Shown here piece by piece: positions 42,096 through 54,026 of a stretch of DNA of 64,000 bases. This stretch comes from Pisolithus tinctorius (lineage: Eukaryota > Basidiomycota > Agaricomycetes > Boletales > Pisolithaceae), in the NCBI GenBank assembly GCA_024663395.1, contig JANFAH010000006.1:186001-250000 (forward strand). The letters run 5' to 3'. The number at the start of each line of letters is the position of its first letter. The stretch's first letter is position 1. Made by a program: the position numbers and the translations under genes. The notes under the pieces were generated by a model. That model did not search any database. It was not told where the DNA came from and saw nothing but the letters and a program-made list of their open reading frames with translations.

Positions 42096-43337
42096 GCTAG
42101 GCCGACGTATGTTGTGTAGTAGGTGACCTGAATAAAATGTGTACAGACTCTAGTTTACTTCACTGTTACTTCACTAAATGTATCTCTCTTTGGCCTACTC
42201 AGGAGAAACAGGATCCTACTATTTGTCCAGGCAGGCAATTTATTCAACACATACCTTATCAGCAACTCACTCGGCGGCCGACAAACTCATTGCCGGGAAT
42301 AATAGAAAGAGCCTTTGCGTATGACTTGCCATGCAATCAGGGAACTGGATAACCAGCTAAATTAAGGGTTTAAGTGATGGTCGATGAGGCGCTGGCAACT
42401 GATACGAGATACGACCGATCGATGTGACCACTTCACTCGGTGTTAAGAGCATTGCTACAACATTTGTTCTGCATTTGGCTGTAAGCCAAATGAATCTGCT
42501 TTTCAAAAACCATCATAATCGACATTAGAATCTTCACTGTAGTTGACTTCGCTTTCACTAGATTCTTCATCGTCTGCTGATTTGCGTCAAGCAATATCGC
42601 GCCCCAAATGCATGTTGATAACGCAGGATAGAGCATCCGGGAGATCCTGCATCGTGAAGTTTGGGAGATAAGAGCATCAGGGTGGCGACCAAAGGAATGA
42701 ATTTGCGTACCATGTTTGGAGTGCTCGAGCCAAAAAAAAAGTCACCCTCGTTCGCTCTGTGAGCGGGAACTGATCCACCTCGAAGGCAAATTTACAGGGT
42801 GAGAACGAAAAGTTACACGTTCAAGGTCACCCCAGAGGCCACTCTTCGCCTGTAGATCAGGGAAAGCCCAGTTAAAGATACCTCGATTTCAAATTGTTGT
42901 ACGTTGGGGAACACTCCGCACACCGTGACGACGGCGTCCTCAGTCGAAGAGTGGAGACAGTGAATCTTGTTGAATGCCGGAAAGGAATCTCACCGAAGGC
43001 TAGGGTCGATTCGCGAAAATTGGAACTGAAACTGAAATCGAAATCAGAGTAAGGACTAGGATTGCATTCAACACGATTGTGAGCGATCTCAGCAATGCTA
43101 AGTGAATGGACTGTGGTTCGAGTTGCCAGTGATCCATCTCCCCTGGAGCGCGAGTGCCGTGGCGAAAATATTTGAGGACTAATTGCTCAAGGACAGGGTT
43201 GTTGCCTGGCATAGGAAATTCAATGTGAACGCATCAGTCACTTTTGGATATTTACGCATTTGAGACAGGGAAAAGATAGTCCGCTGAGATAAGCCGGCTC
43301 TACCTTACTAGAAGGCAGGGCTGTCGGGGACGGCAGG
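42096..43337. other. intergenic border zone
   Basis: No gene supported. CpG is still present at ordinary frequency here; beyond about 43.6 kb it nearly vanishes. Confidence 0.5.
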
Positions 43338-43620
43338 CACCTTGTTTACAGATGCCGACATAGATCCCCATAAATTACATGGATCGCGAGATTTCAATGT
43401 CTAAAGATCATATACCACTCATTGCTCCGCTGTCAACTTCCCTGTCTCCACAGCATCTCCCCATCCTCGTTCGCAAGTACACAGCGCAGCAGAGCATTGG
43501 CATTACATGCCTACAATTCATTGCCACCATGATTTGAATCGGACTTTGTTTTCGGGAGGATCATGGTTGCCGAAAAATGCGCAACGAATTTCGGGGTGCA
43601 GTGACCTTGTAAACAAGGTG
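43338..43620. mobile_element. possible MITE with 13-bp terminal inverted repeats
   Basis: CACCTTGTTTACA (43338-43350) is repeated exactly in inverse orientation at 43608-43620, framing 283 bp with no open frame. No clear target duplication flanks it, so it could instead be two chance copies or one end of the adjoining DNA transposon. Confidence 0.35.
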
Positions 43621-43869
43621 ACATGGCCACACCTGAGATCTAAATGGACCTAAACATGGGAATTAAGATGAATTGTGTTGTGTGTGACATGAGTTTGGCA
43701 CATTCTGGATTAGGTCAGGCAGCATTTACACTATTGCTAGTGGCAGACACAATCCTAGGGACCAATTTTTTTTGAAACTACTGTGGATGCAAACAAAAAT
43801 GCATCTGGATGTTCAGAAGCAGTGCTTGAATTTTACAGAGTTGAATGTTCAACATTGTCAACTCTTGCT

Positions 43870-46800
43870 GCTGTATTGCAATGACTGAAGAGCTTGGGAA
43901 TCCCCAGTGTAAGTCTTGGATCCCACCCCTATCTCCATGTCATGTTACACTCAACCTTGTTGCATTCGCATTGCCAGCATGTTCAATTTGCAAAATATGA
44001 AGTCTGGCAAGTGGGCTCTGGTTGCAACAACTACAAGTGGACTTGCCTGGCCTGCAAGGACAACAAATGGCAAGATGGCTGCAGTGCTTGACAACACGAG
44101 AAGATGACCTTACATGAAGAGAACATCTGGCACCTCCTCTCCCCCCAAGTCAGACCTTCAAGCTCCCCAATCAGACCCAATATGACTCCCCCATTACTGG
44201 AAGTCTTAACAGAACTCACAGAACTGGCAACTCCTCTGCTCAACCTGTGAAGCACACTGCTTCCCTGCAAGGTCTCAGAACAATTTCAGCTTGACTGGGA
44301 TGCGATCAACCATGATCAACTGTATTTTCCATCTTTACAGGACAAGATGCTGACCACAATGGCCAGCACATTGGCTGCATGGTTAGCCCATGGTGACAAT
44401 CTGATTTCCTCAGATGAAGACAGATCAAGCAGCTTTGATGTTCCAGATGAGAGCTTTGAACCAGGTGAGTGGTTCCATGCAGTATACCTTGAGATCATAC
44501 TGATTGTATCTGGTGGTTTCCCAGAGCCACTTCAGCCCAGCACAGCATGCCCATCCCAGTGTAACAATACCATCCCACCAAACCCTATGTGGTTTCTGTG
44601 GCCAGACAAGCAGGTGCATAGATGTGTTTTAACAACTTGAACACTGGCTGCCTCATGCATATTAGACATGCATACTTGACATTCTGAGGCACCTCCCTTG
44701 ATTGTTATTTTACTACAGGTCATCCTCTGGGGACTTTCTGTCCTCAGCATTGACAATATTCTGTCCACCAGAACACTCAAGGATCTTGACAATTTACTCC
44801 AGTCACAATATGGGATTCCATCTGTCCATTATCAAGGGTTGCTGGGGCATGTTTACTATGTAAATCATCTGCCATCCATTGTTGCACAAGTATGTCCTAA
44901 AAGCTCACATTTGGTGGTCAGAGAATGTTGACTTGCACAGGAAATGGCTAATCCACAGATCTGCCCACACATATGCCACTATCCTGAAGATGCAGGGGGC
45001 AGACTTGAACAAGCATGGCAAGCATCAAGATGGTTGCATGAGATCGATCCCAGCATTGCCATGCCCATGATTTGCAAGGGTTGGCAAGACTTCTATGTTT
45101 TCGAGCTGACAAAGTTGACAGATGGCATGATGGTTGTTCCAGAGCATTGGTATACAAAACCCTCAGATTCACAAACATCTTTCAAGGTTGAGTATTGGGC
45201 TCTTGTGTGGCGAGCTCATGCTGTCATGAACAGCCACACCAGTGGATACATTGTTCATACATATGATACCATCAATGTTCCAGCAACTCAACTTCTGCTC
45301 TCATTCCCACACCTCCTCCAAACCTATGAAATGGACCATCAAGCAGACCTGTGCAATATCATAGGTAAGTATATGTTTAATCTATTCTTTCTGGTGATTA
45401 TTACAATCCCAGGTCACAGGTTTGATAAAAACAAGGGGCCATGGTGTCTTACTGTGGACATTGACTGACTCTACCATTGGTAACAGGTGGCATGCACAGG
45501 TGCAGGGATGTCGTGTCCTCAACTATATGATGTGGCTTTATTGTGATGACACATCTGGCAATGTTTCGAAAAAATGGAACAAGCACAACTTGTTTCTTAT
45601 CATTGCAGCTGGACTCCCTCATGTTATGGTCCACAAGGAGAGCAACATTCATTTCCTTGCAATGTCCAATATTGCAACCCTTTTGGAAATGCTTGATGGC
45701 ATTGTGGATCAACTTGAGTAAGTGACCTCCCATCCACTTGTGCTCAGAAGCTCTTATTGTATCAAACATAGACATGCCAAAATGCATGGTGTTTGGGCTT
45801 GGGACATGGAAGCAAGGGAGATGGTCCTTATCATCCCTGCCATTCTGGCAATGCTCAGTGACAATCCTATGCAGAGTGAACTTGCATGCCATGTGGGCTT
45901 GCAGGGTAAATTTTTCTGTTGTAATTGCTGGGTCAAAGGGGCAGACTTGGGTCCAGCAATGCAAGCTCTTGCAGATGGAACAGTAACAAATCCTGTAGAT
46001 GACACTCACTCAGTTGAGACCAGATCACACATGTCCAAGTCCAATGTCTCTGTATGTGAAGATTGTCCATTGAAAAGAAAGGGTTGTCATTCAGAAACAA
46101 TGCAGGACCTTGTGGATCATGCATGGTGATTTCTTGGGGTATGTTTACTATTGGCTAGTGTCCTTACACTAATGTATGATTTCCTTCAGACCAACACACC
46201 ATGCATGCATGCAGACATGATGAGTAGGCTCTGTAGCATGTTCCATGATGTCACTTCTGGCATGAGCAAGACATGATATGCCAAAATGAAGGCCGAGACA
46301 GGCATCAAAGACACACACATGGACATGTTCATCAAGCACATCATCAAGTGCATGAAAGGTATCTGAGCAGGGACAGACAAATATACTGAGGCTGTCAATG
46401 CAATCCTTCAGGGCCATCCCCTTGAAGAGTTCATGAGTCCAGTCTGGAGAATCAAAGGTAACAATGCTCTACAGTACAATCATCCAATGCTGACATCAAA
46501 TCACTCATTTAGGGCTTGATCCTCATCAGGACACTCCAGTGGAAATATTGCATGTCATATTGCTTGGATTTGTGAAGTATTTCTGGCAAGACACAATTTC
46601 CAGGCTGAATGATGTACAGAAGGCAGAACTCCAGGTTTGACTCACATCATTCGATGTCTCTGGACTTGGCATCCCTCACTTGGCAGGTCAAACATTGGTT
46701 CAATATGCAGGGTCCCTCACTGGGCATGGTTTTCATGTGATTTCTCAAGCCATGCCATTCATACTCTATGATCTTGTTCCATGTGAATGTTACAAGGCCT

Positions 46801-47623
46801 TCCTTGCCCTATGTTCACTGGTCCCTCTGGTTTGGCAGCCATGTATTGACAATGCTGAAGAGCACTTAGTGCATATGCAATGTTCTCTCTCTGTAGTGAC
46901 TAAGAGTTGTTATAGAGTGTTTTGCAAGCAGCAATTGATCACTTCCTCAATTGCATGGCCTGCTGGATGCCTCAATGGTTCAACAAGCCCAAGTTTCACA
47001 TCATTTGCCACCTGCCTGACCATATCTGATGTTTTGGATCTGCAATTCTTTTTGCTACAGAGGGCTTTGAATCTTACAATGCCATCATCTGTGACCACAG
47101 TATACACAGCAATAGACAAGCACCTTCACAAGACATTGCCCACAGAATGGCATGATGTCACCATGTCTGCCATTTCCTATCTGGTGGTAGATTTCATGTT
47201 TGAGGGCCCATAACCACTGAACTTCCCTATAGTAATGATGAGCATGAATGGCTCACACCTGGCTCTGGGGTGCAGTCATTGCTTAACATTGATGTGCCCT
47301 CTTTCTGCAATGTCATTGCCAATTTCTTCAGGTTGGCTGATGAAACAGTTCCTGCTGAAGCAGGTGAGCTCACCACAATAACATTGTTGTATAACAGACT
47401 CAGTGTCAAATACACACACCAGGTTCATGTATACCCAACAAAGTGTGTCTGCAGCCACTTGACAAGACAAGTACAGCCATTCAAGTGCTGCATGTGCTGC
47501 ATCCCACCAAGTGTCACTTGTCATTCTGTCACAGCATCAAATGATGATACATGCCACCTTGGCAATTTTATACTTGCAAGAGACCCTCACACAACCAGGT
47601 CATCACCCCCTATCATCAGATGC
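43870..47623 (+). pseudogene. decayed transposase-like gene of an agaricomycete DNA-transposon family
   Basis: Pieces of one long multi-exon protein lie in order but in changing frames: a Cys-rich N-terminal piece (CLACKDNKWQDGC, about 44046-44085), KGWQDFYVFELTKL and VPEHWYTK (about 45076-45160), a WLYCDDTSGN block (about 45534), NLFLIIAAGLPHVMVHKESN (about 45588-45648), MLDGIVDQLE, GVWAWDMEAREMVLIIPAIL (about 45789-45848), CHVGLQGKFFCCNCWVKG and AGQTLVQYAGSLTGHGF (about 46684-46734). This pattern belongs to a repetitive family common in mushroom genomes; I cannot name its superfamily from sequence alone (CACTA-like is possible). Many stops and shifts make it dead. CpG is nearly absent. Solo LTR L1 truncates it at 47623. 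Confidence 0.65.
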
Positions 47624-48439
47624 TGTGGGTCAAAGTGTGGAAAGCTGGTGAAAACCAAACAAATCCAACACAAAAGACAAATAAGAGTGAGTGGTGGTTT
47701 GCCTCCATGGAACCTGGAGTGCAGAAGAATCTAATATGGGGGGGGGGGGAGTTCAATGGCAGGTGCTCCTGGCAGAAGTCAATGATGAGTTATGCAGGAG
47801 AAGATGAGTGAGTGATGACTGGATGGGGGATGCTGAACAGGGTAAAGGTGTTCAGCCAAAAGTACTCTGGAGTAATGGACTTTGATAGGATGTGCTCCTG
47901 GCACAAGTCAATGACAAGTTATGCAGGAGTGAATGGATGACTAAGCAAACTTGCTGACTAAGTGTAGATGAAGCTTCAGATAATGAATGATGGTAGATAG
48001 ACCCCTTCGTAGAGCCTCAACTACCAATGATATGAATGAAGACAGATAGACTCTTCTGAATGAGCCTCAACTGTCGACAATGAGTTATGCTGAGCTGAGC
48101 TGAACTGGCTGCTGAGTGACTTCTGGTTCACTGGGGTTGTAGCTAAGTACATGGGGGTTTATATACTGTGGGGGGAGTGCAGCTTGTGACAAACAAGGCA
48201 CAAATGCTTGGTAAGTAATGAGTAAGGACTGAGTAATCATGATGAGTAAGTGAGAAATAAAAGGTAAGCAAGTGGAGAAGATTGGTGAGTATTGGCAATG
48301 AATGAGTCAAATAAAGTCAGAAACTGAGTAAGCACACTGATATCACATTAGGGGGTGGTGATGCAAGTCAGATCTTGGTGGAGACATCTCTAGATCCAAA
48401 GATGGCATGACAGATGGGTGGTGTTTCCAGACAGGGAAG

Positions 48440-48441
48440 TA
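48440..48441. repeat. TA target duplication, left side of fold-back element
   Basis: TA here and at 49857-49858. Empty sites in L3 (GGGAAGTATTAATTCC near 60005) and L4 carry a single TA at the corresponding place. Confidence 0.8.
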
Positions 48442-49856
48442 CAGTGAGGGACAAAAGTGTTATGATGTTTGTGAGGTGTGACTTTCTGCTGATGTAGCTC
48501 AGGCTATTCTGAATGGATAATCATGATACCTATACCATTGGAAAGGGGTGACTCTAAGCTTTCCAGAGCACTAAGGTTCAGTCCAAACAATGCAATACAT
48601 GCCAAGATACACCTTATTCTTTCCAAAAAGTGCATTGCAATGCTTTTGTCCCTGACTGGTGAAATAGTGAAAAGTGACCTTTTGATGGGATTGAGGGCAT
48701 GAAGGATGGGAAAATATGATTACATAATAAACCACATGATCTTCCAGATGATTTGTTAGCATGTTAACAATGACAAACATTGGTCTTGTACTGTTAACCC
48801 TCCCTCTTTTACCACAACTCATGAAATCATCTCTCTAGCTCACATGGTCATTTTCTCAAGGAATTCTTATCAAATACTGGTGGCCACTACAGTGCCATCA
48901 GTATAACATGCTCTCAGAACCATCAGTCCCTTAAAAAACCTGCTGTCAGTCATTCCCTGGACTGTTTACCCCCCCATGCATGATGTGTTTTGGGACTAAT
49001 CAGTACTTGGAAGGCTGAGAATGTTTTGGAGGTCAATCTGGCACTTCAGAACATGATGGACAAACCAGTCCCCTCTCAACCAATGCATTTCTGGCACAGG
49101 AACACTGGTATGGAAGTTGGGGTGAGACAAAATCCTCTTTACCCCTGGGTCAGAGCACAAGGCAGTTTTGTCTCACCCCAACTTCCATACCAGTGTTCCT
49201 GTGCCAGAAATGCATTGGTTGAGAGGGGACTGGTTTGTCCATCATGTTCTGAAGTGCCAGATTGACCTCCAAAACATTCTCAGCCTTCCAAGTACTGATT
49301 AGTCCCAAAACACATCATGCATGGGGGGGTAAACAGTCCAGGGAATGACTGACAGCAGGTTTTTTAAGGGACTGATGGTTCTGAGAGCATGTTATACTGA
49401 TGGCACTGTAGTGGCCACCAGTATTTGATAAGAATTCCTTGAGAAAATGACCATGTGAGCTAGAGAGATGATTTCATGAGTTGTGGTAAAAGAGGGAGGG
49501 TTAACAGTACAAGACCAATGTTTGTCATTGTTAACATGCTAACAAATCATCTGGAAGATCATGTGGTTTATTATGTAATCATATTTTCCCATCCTTCATG
49601 CCCTCAATCCCATCAAAAGGTCACTTTTCACTATTTCACCAGTCAGGGACAAAAGCATTGCAATGCACTTTTTGGAAAGAATAAGGTGTATCTTGGCATG
49701 TATTGCATTGTTTGGACTGAACCTTAGTGCTCTGGAAAGCTTAGAGTCACCCCTTTCCAATGGTATAGGTATCATGATTATCCATTCAGAATAGCCTGAG
49801 CTACATCAGCAGAAAGTCACACCTCACAAACATTGCAACACTTTTGTCCCTCACTG
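48442..49856. mobile_element. 1415-bp palindromic fold-back element, TA-flanked
   Basis: Two arms of 691 bp (48442-49132 and 49166-49856) are inverted copies separated by 33 bp. The only differences I found are three adjacent bases (48462-48464, ATG against GCA). Position p on the left pairs with 98298 minus p on the right throughout, so there are no indels. The ends read CAGTGAGGGACAAAAGTGT, the style of Tc1/mariner-type inverted repeats, which also use TA targets. The identical 83-codon frames in the arms are a consequence of the palindrome, not evidence of a gene. No transposase is encoded, so it would be non-autonomous. Confidence 0.85.
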
Positions 49857-49987
49857 TATTAATTCTAGAATTGAAGGGCATGAGTCAGGTGTCAAAGGGC
49901 TAGGGCATTGGAGGTCTGTGGGGGAATGGGAGCATATGTGATCACATCTCCCACCCTTTCATCCTCTCAGCAAAGTTAACAAAAGGT

Positions 49988-50425
49988 TCATGGATGGGGC
50001 TCTGATGGGGGAGGAGGAGAAGGGGGGACATCTTCTGCTGGATCTTGCAGTAAGAAGGCAAGATGCATGTCATACTCATCATGGATGTGATCAGGGAGGC
50101 TGGAGAACAGTAGACTATGCTGCAGCTGTTGCAATGTGGGAAGAATGATGGATGAGGTTGGAATAAAGACAGTGCAGGGAGCAGGGAGGAATGATCCATA
50201 TGCTTCATCAACTGGGGAGACCAAAATGACCACATAAGACCTTTCTAACCAAGTGACAGACCTGAGGCAACCAAAGAATGTCCTTCTGGAAGTCATACTG
50301 ATGAGGAGAACATGCTGACCAAGCTGCATGGGATGAGATGGGGCTGACAATGATGGGATGAACCAGGGGGCTTCAGGACAGAAGCTGGTGGGAACACTGT
50401 CACACACCAAAGGTGTTGTGGACAT
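49988..50425 (-). CDS. L1-internal open frame (family protein of the solo LTR)
   Basis: A 145-codon frame in L1, clearly the same protein as frames in L2, L3 and L4: HPMQLGQHVLLISMTSRRTF, ERSYVV, DEAYGSFLPAPCTVFIP and AFLLQDPAEDVPP. The first codons run across the L2 insertion junction at 50398, so the N-terminus is not original. No family recognised. See the L3 copy for the fullest version. Confidence 0.4.
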   Translation of the reverse strand: MSTTPLVCDSVPTSFCPEAPWFIPSLSAPSHPMQLGQHVLLISMTSRRTFFGCLRSVTWLERSYVVILVSPVDEAYGSFLPAPCTVFIPTSSIILPTLQQLQHSLLFSSLPDHIHDEYDMHLAFLLQDPAEDVPPSPPPPSEPHP

Positions 50426-52253
50426 GGTTACAGCTGACTCTGCCTAACTCATTGACAAGTTGTGTGCAATGCCCATGCATGCAGATGAAGACTAAAGGCC
50501 TCATGCATAGAAAGACTGCTGGATGTGAGCAGTCATCCTTCACACAAGAATGAGTCATCAGTGTTAAAGAGAAAAGAGGAAGCAAGTTAAGCATGCATTA
50601 AAGGTTTGTAGTGCCCATGTATGGCATTCCAGTTTTCGTTGTATCTCCACCATTTCCAAAGATATTGACTCCATTCTCACACTCACTTAAAGTGCTCAGC
50701 CATGTGATTCTGCCTTCCAACTTTGGAGAGGATCCTTGCACCCTACACATTTCTGCAGCACTCCATCCATCAGATGCTCATTTTGCTAAGTCCATCAATC
50801 ATGGCCACCTCTTTGTTGATTGTCTTGCTTGTCTCATTTTCCAGAGACAGTGGCTATGTATATCTGCCAGGCATTCCCACCTGCTTCTGTCCTGAAGCCC
50901 CCTGGTTCATCCCATCATTGTCAGCCCCATTTCATCCCATGCAGCTTGGTCAGCATGTTCTCCTTGTCAGTATGACTTCCAGAAGGATGTTCTTTGGTTG
51001 CCTCAGGTCTGTCACTTGGTTAGAAAGGTCTTATGTCATCATTTTGGTCTCCCCAGTTGATGAAGCATATGGATCATTCCTCCCTGCTCCCTGCACTGTC
51101 TTTATTCCAATCTCATCCATCATTCTTCCCACATTGTGACAGCTGCAGCATAGTCTACTGTTCTCCAGCCTCCCTGATCACATCCATGACAAGTATGACA
51201 TGCATCTTGCCTTCTTACTGCAAGATCCAGCAGAAGATGTCCCCCCTTCTCCTCCTCCTCCTTCAGAGCCCTGTTCATGGAGCTTTTGTTAACTTTGCTG
51301 AGAGGATGAAAGGGTGGGAGATGTGATTGGTTATGCTCCCATTGCCCCATAGACCCCCAATGCCCTAGCCCCCTTTGATGCCTGACTCATGCCCTTCAAT
51401 TCTGGAATTACTACTTCCCTATCTGGACACACCATCCATCTGTCATGCCATCTTTGGATCTAGAGATGTCTCCACTGAGATCTGACTTGCATCGCCACCC
51501 CTAATGTGATATCAGTGCGCTTACTCAGTTTCTGACTCCATTTGACTCATTCTGTGATATTTTGACTGTCCTTGACTTGTTCATTGCCAATACTTACCAA
51601 TCTTCTTTGCTTGCTTACTTTTCATTCCTTGCTTACTCATCATGATTACTCAGTCCTTACTCATTACTTGCCAAGCATTTGTGCCTTGTTTGTCACAAGC
51701 TGTGCTCCCCCCACAGTGTATAAACCCCCATGTACTTAGCTACACCCCCAAGTGAACCAGAAGCCATTCACTCAGCAGTCAGTTCAGTGCATATCTTGTT
51801 GTTGACAGTTGAGGCTCATTCAGAAGAGTCTATCTGTCACCATCCATCATCCTTGGTAGTTGAGGCTCCATCAAGGGTCTATCTACCTCCATTCCTTATC
51901 TGAAGCTTTCTCCACTCTTAGTCAGCAATCTTGCTTAGTCATCCCTCCACTCCTGCATAACTTGTCATTGACTTGTGCCAGGAGCATGTTTTATCAAAGT
52001 CCATTGTTCCAGAAGTACTTTCAGCTGAATACCTTCACTCTATTCAGCATCCCCCATCCAGTCATCACTCACTCCTCTTCTCCTGCATAACTTGTCATTG
52101 ACTTGTGCCAGGAGCACCTCCACTTGAAGTTCCCCCCACATTTAGATTTCTCTGCACTCCAGGTTCCACAGAGGCAAACCACCACTCATACATCATTTGT
52201 CTTTTGTGTTGGTTTTGGTTGGTTCATACCACCTGTCCACACTTTGACTCACA
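50398..52253 (+). mobile_element. solo LTR L2 (plus), 1856 bp, nested in L1
   Basis: Starts TGTCACACACC and ends TTTGACTCACA (TG...CA ends). The flanking 4 bp are ACAC (50394-50397) and ATGC (52254-52257): both derive from ACGC by CpG decay on opposite strands, and L3 carries the uninterrupted site as GGGAATGCCTGG near 60547. TATA-like GTATAAAC is at about 51718-51725. A 36-bp internal direct repeat (TCCTGCATAACTTGTCATTG...) occurs near 51951 and 52079. The family protein frame is interrupted by TGA near 51137, where other copies have CAA. Confidence 0.88.
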
Positions 52254-53102
52254 ATGCCTGGAAGATATATGTAGCCACTGTCTCTGGTAAATGAGACAAG
52301 CAAGATGATCAATGAAGAGGTGGCCATTATTGATGGACTTAGTGAAGTGAGCATCTGATGGATGGAGTGCTGTAGAAATGCATAGGGTGCAAGGATCCTC
52401 TCCAAACCTGGAAGGCAGAATTGTGTGGCTGAGCACTTTAAGCAAGTGTGAGAATGGAGTCAATATCTTTGGAAATGGTGGAGATATGATGAAAACCAGA
52501 ATGCCATACATGGGCACTAAAAACCTTTAACATGTGCTTAACTCACTTCCTTTTTTCTCTTTAGCACTGACAATTCATTCTTGTGTGAAGGATGACTGCT
52601 CATGTCCAGCAGTCTTTCTACACATGAGGCCTTTAGTCTTCATCTGCATGGCATGGGCATTGCATGCAACTTGTCAACAAGTTAGGCAGAGTCAGCTGTA
52701 ACCATGTCTGCAACACCTTTGGTGTGTGACAGCAGTATGAGAAGTGTGTGGTGTAGACAAAGTGGAAAAGAAACTTGTGGTGACCTTCAAAGTGCCAAAA
52801 GGTATCATTCCATACCTAAGTACAGGGCTTTATAGTCCAGGCAAACCTGGAACCTAAGTAAGACAAGGTACAAGTAAAGGAAGGCCATGCAACAGTGCAT
52901 ACATACAAGACAGGCTGGAACAGGGGCCAAGGGTATACTACTAATGAAAAGGGAACAGAGACTGTGTTAAAAGAAAGAGTCTGAAGGAAGGAAAGTGACC
53001 AAAGCACAGCAGCCATGTGTATAGCATTGTGTGGGAGGGAGTGAGGGTGTGGGAAGGTTGTGTGTGAACAATGGTGGATGTGAGAGGTCCAGGAATGTAA
53101 CA

Positions 53103-54026
53103 ATAGTCACAGAATGGTTGATGATAGGGGTTTATGTGTCCAAGGAATGCAGATTCCTTACAGCACAATCTATCATAGTGGTTGGGCATAAGGTGTTGTT
53201 CAAGGGGAGAATTCCAGACAAAGCTAAAGTCCAAAAAATAAACATCACCAAAGTGCATGGATTTTTAGGTCTTTGCTCATACTGCAGGATCTTTATCAAG
53301 GATTTTGCTAAACATGCACATCCCCTTGTTGAGCTGACCAAGAAAGACATCTCCTTTGAATTCCATGATGAACACAGAGAAGCCATGGATTATCTTTGCC
53401 AAGCTATCATCTTGTCCCCTGCACTATACACTATCAACTACAATTCTGATAGGAAGGTCATTCTAGCAGTCAACACTTCGAATATTGCTATAGGATACCT
53501 CCTCATGCAGGAGGGGGAAGATGAGAAACATTACCCTGCAAGGTTCAGCTCAATAACTCTCAACAACTGTGAATGCTGTTACAGTCAAGTCAAACTTGAG
53601 CTCTTTGGTCTTTTCCATGCTTTACATGATGTCAGACTTCACATTTTCAGCATGCAGAATTTAGTTGTCAAAGTTGATGCATGATGTATAAAGGGGATGA
53701 TTAACAATCCTGACTTATAGCCCAACACAACCATCAACTGCTGGATTGCAGGAATTCTTTTATTTGACTTTGAGCTTGTACATGTCCCTGCACACAAGCA
53801 TGCAGTGCCAGATGGTCTTTCAAGGAGACCCAAAGCAGAAGAAGATGAGGATGGGGAAGAGGACTATGAGGAGTGGATAGATGAGTGTGGAGCCTTTGCT
53901 ATCAAGCTTTTGAACTGTAGGGAGGCCTGTTTTGAGTCTCAGCCTTACCCTTCAGAAATTCTGAGTACCTTGTCAGACTCACCCTCAGTCTTGTCACAGA
54001 ATCTAGGCATCTATTCCTCCAAATAA
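53103..54026 (+). pseudogene. Gypsy 1 reverse transcriptase C-terminus and RNase H, broken
   Basis: Order: VVGHKVLFKGRIPDKAKV, then GFLGLCSYCRIFIKDFAKHA (the end of the RT domain and the connection), SPALYTINYNSDRKVILAVN (RNase H, with the Asp of the AVDT-type motif read as Asn), GYLLMQEG, FSSITLNNCECCYSQVKLEL, VVKVDA, then after a stop at about 53682 the tail HVPAHKHAVPDGLSRRPK. The active-site Asp-to-Asn change and the stop show that it is inactive. In the family this part degrades the RNA strand during reverse transcription. Confidence 0.8.

Larger units (their letters stand above)
47624..52731 (-). mobile_element. solo LTR L1 (minus), interrupted by a fold-back element and by L2
   Basis: Begins TGTGGGTCAAAGTGTGG and ends GGTGTGTGACA. 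It is broken by the fold-back element (48442-49856) and by L2 (50398-52253). Removing these and one copy of each target duplication leaves about 1831 bp, close to the 1856-1860 bp of L2 and L3. A TATATA sequence lies near 48160. Its two flanks do not match each other: left is the DNA transposon, right is Gypsy reverse-transcriptase sequence. This suggests recombination or deletion after insertion. Confidence 0.8.

Noticed and set aside
48571..49727. Two identical 83-codon frames on opposite strands (48571-48822 and 49476-49727)
   Set aside because: They are the same sequence in the two arms of the palindrome; there is no motif, and a mirrored pair is expected from the structure.
48442..49856. 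Palindrome dismissed as pure assembly artefact
   Set aside because: TA duplications at both ends and empty sites in L3 and L4 fit a real insertion; the artefact possibility is still listed as a check.
47624..52253. L1 and L2 as the two LTRs of one retrotransposon
   Set aside because: They are in opposite orientation, and L2 is nested in L1 with its own CpG-scarred 4-bp duplication.
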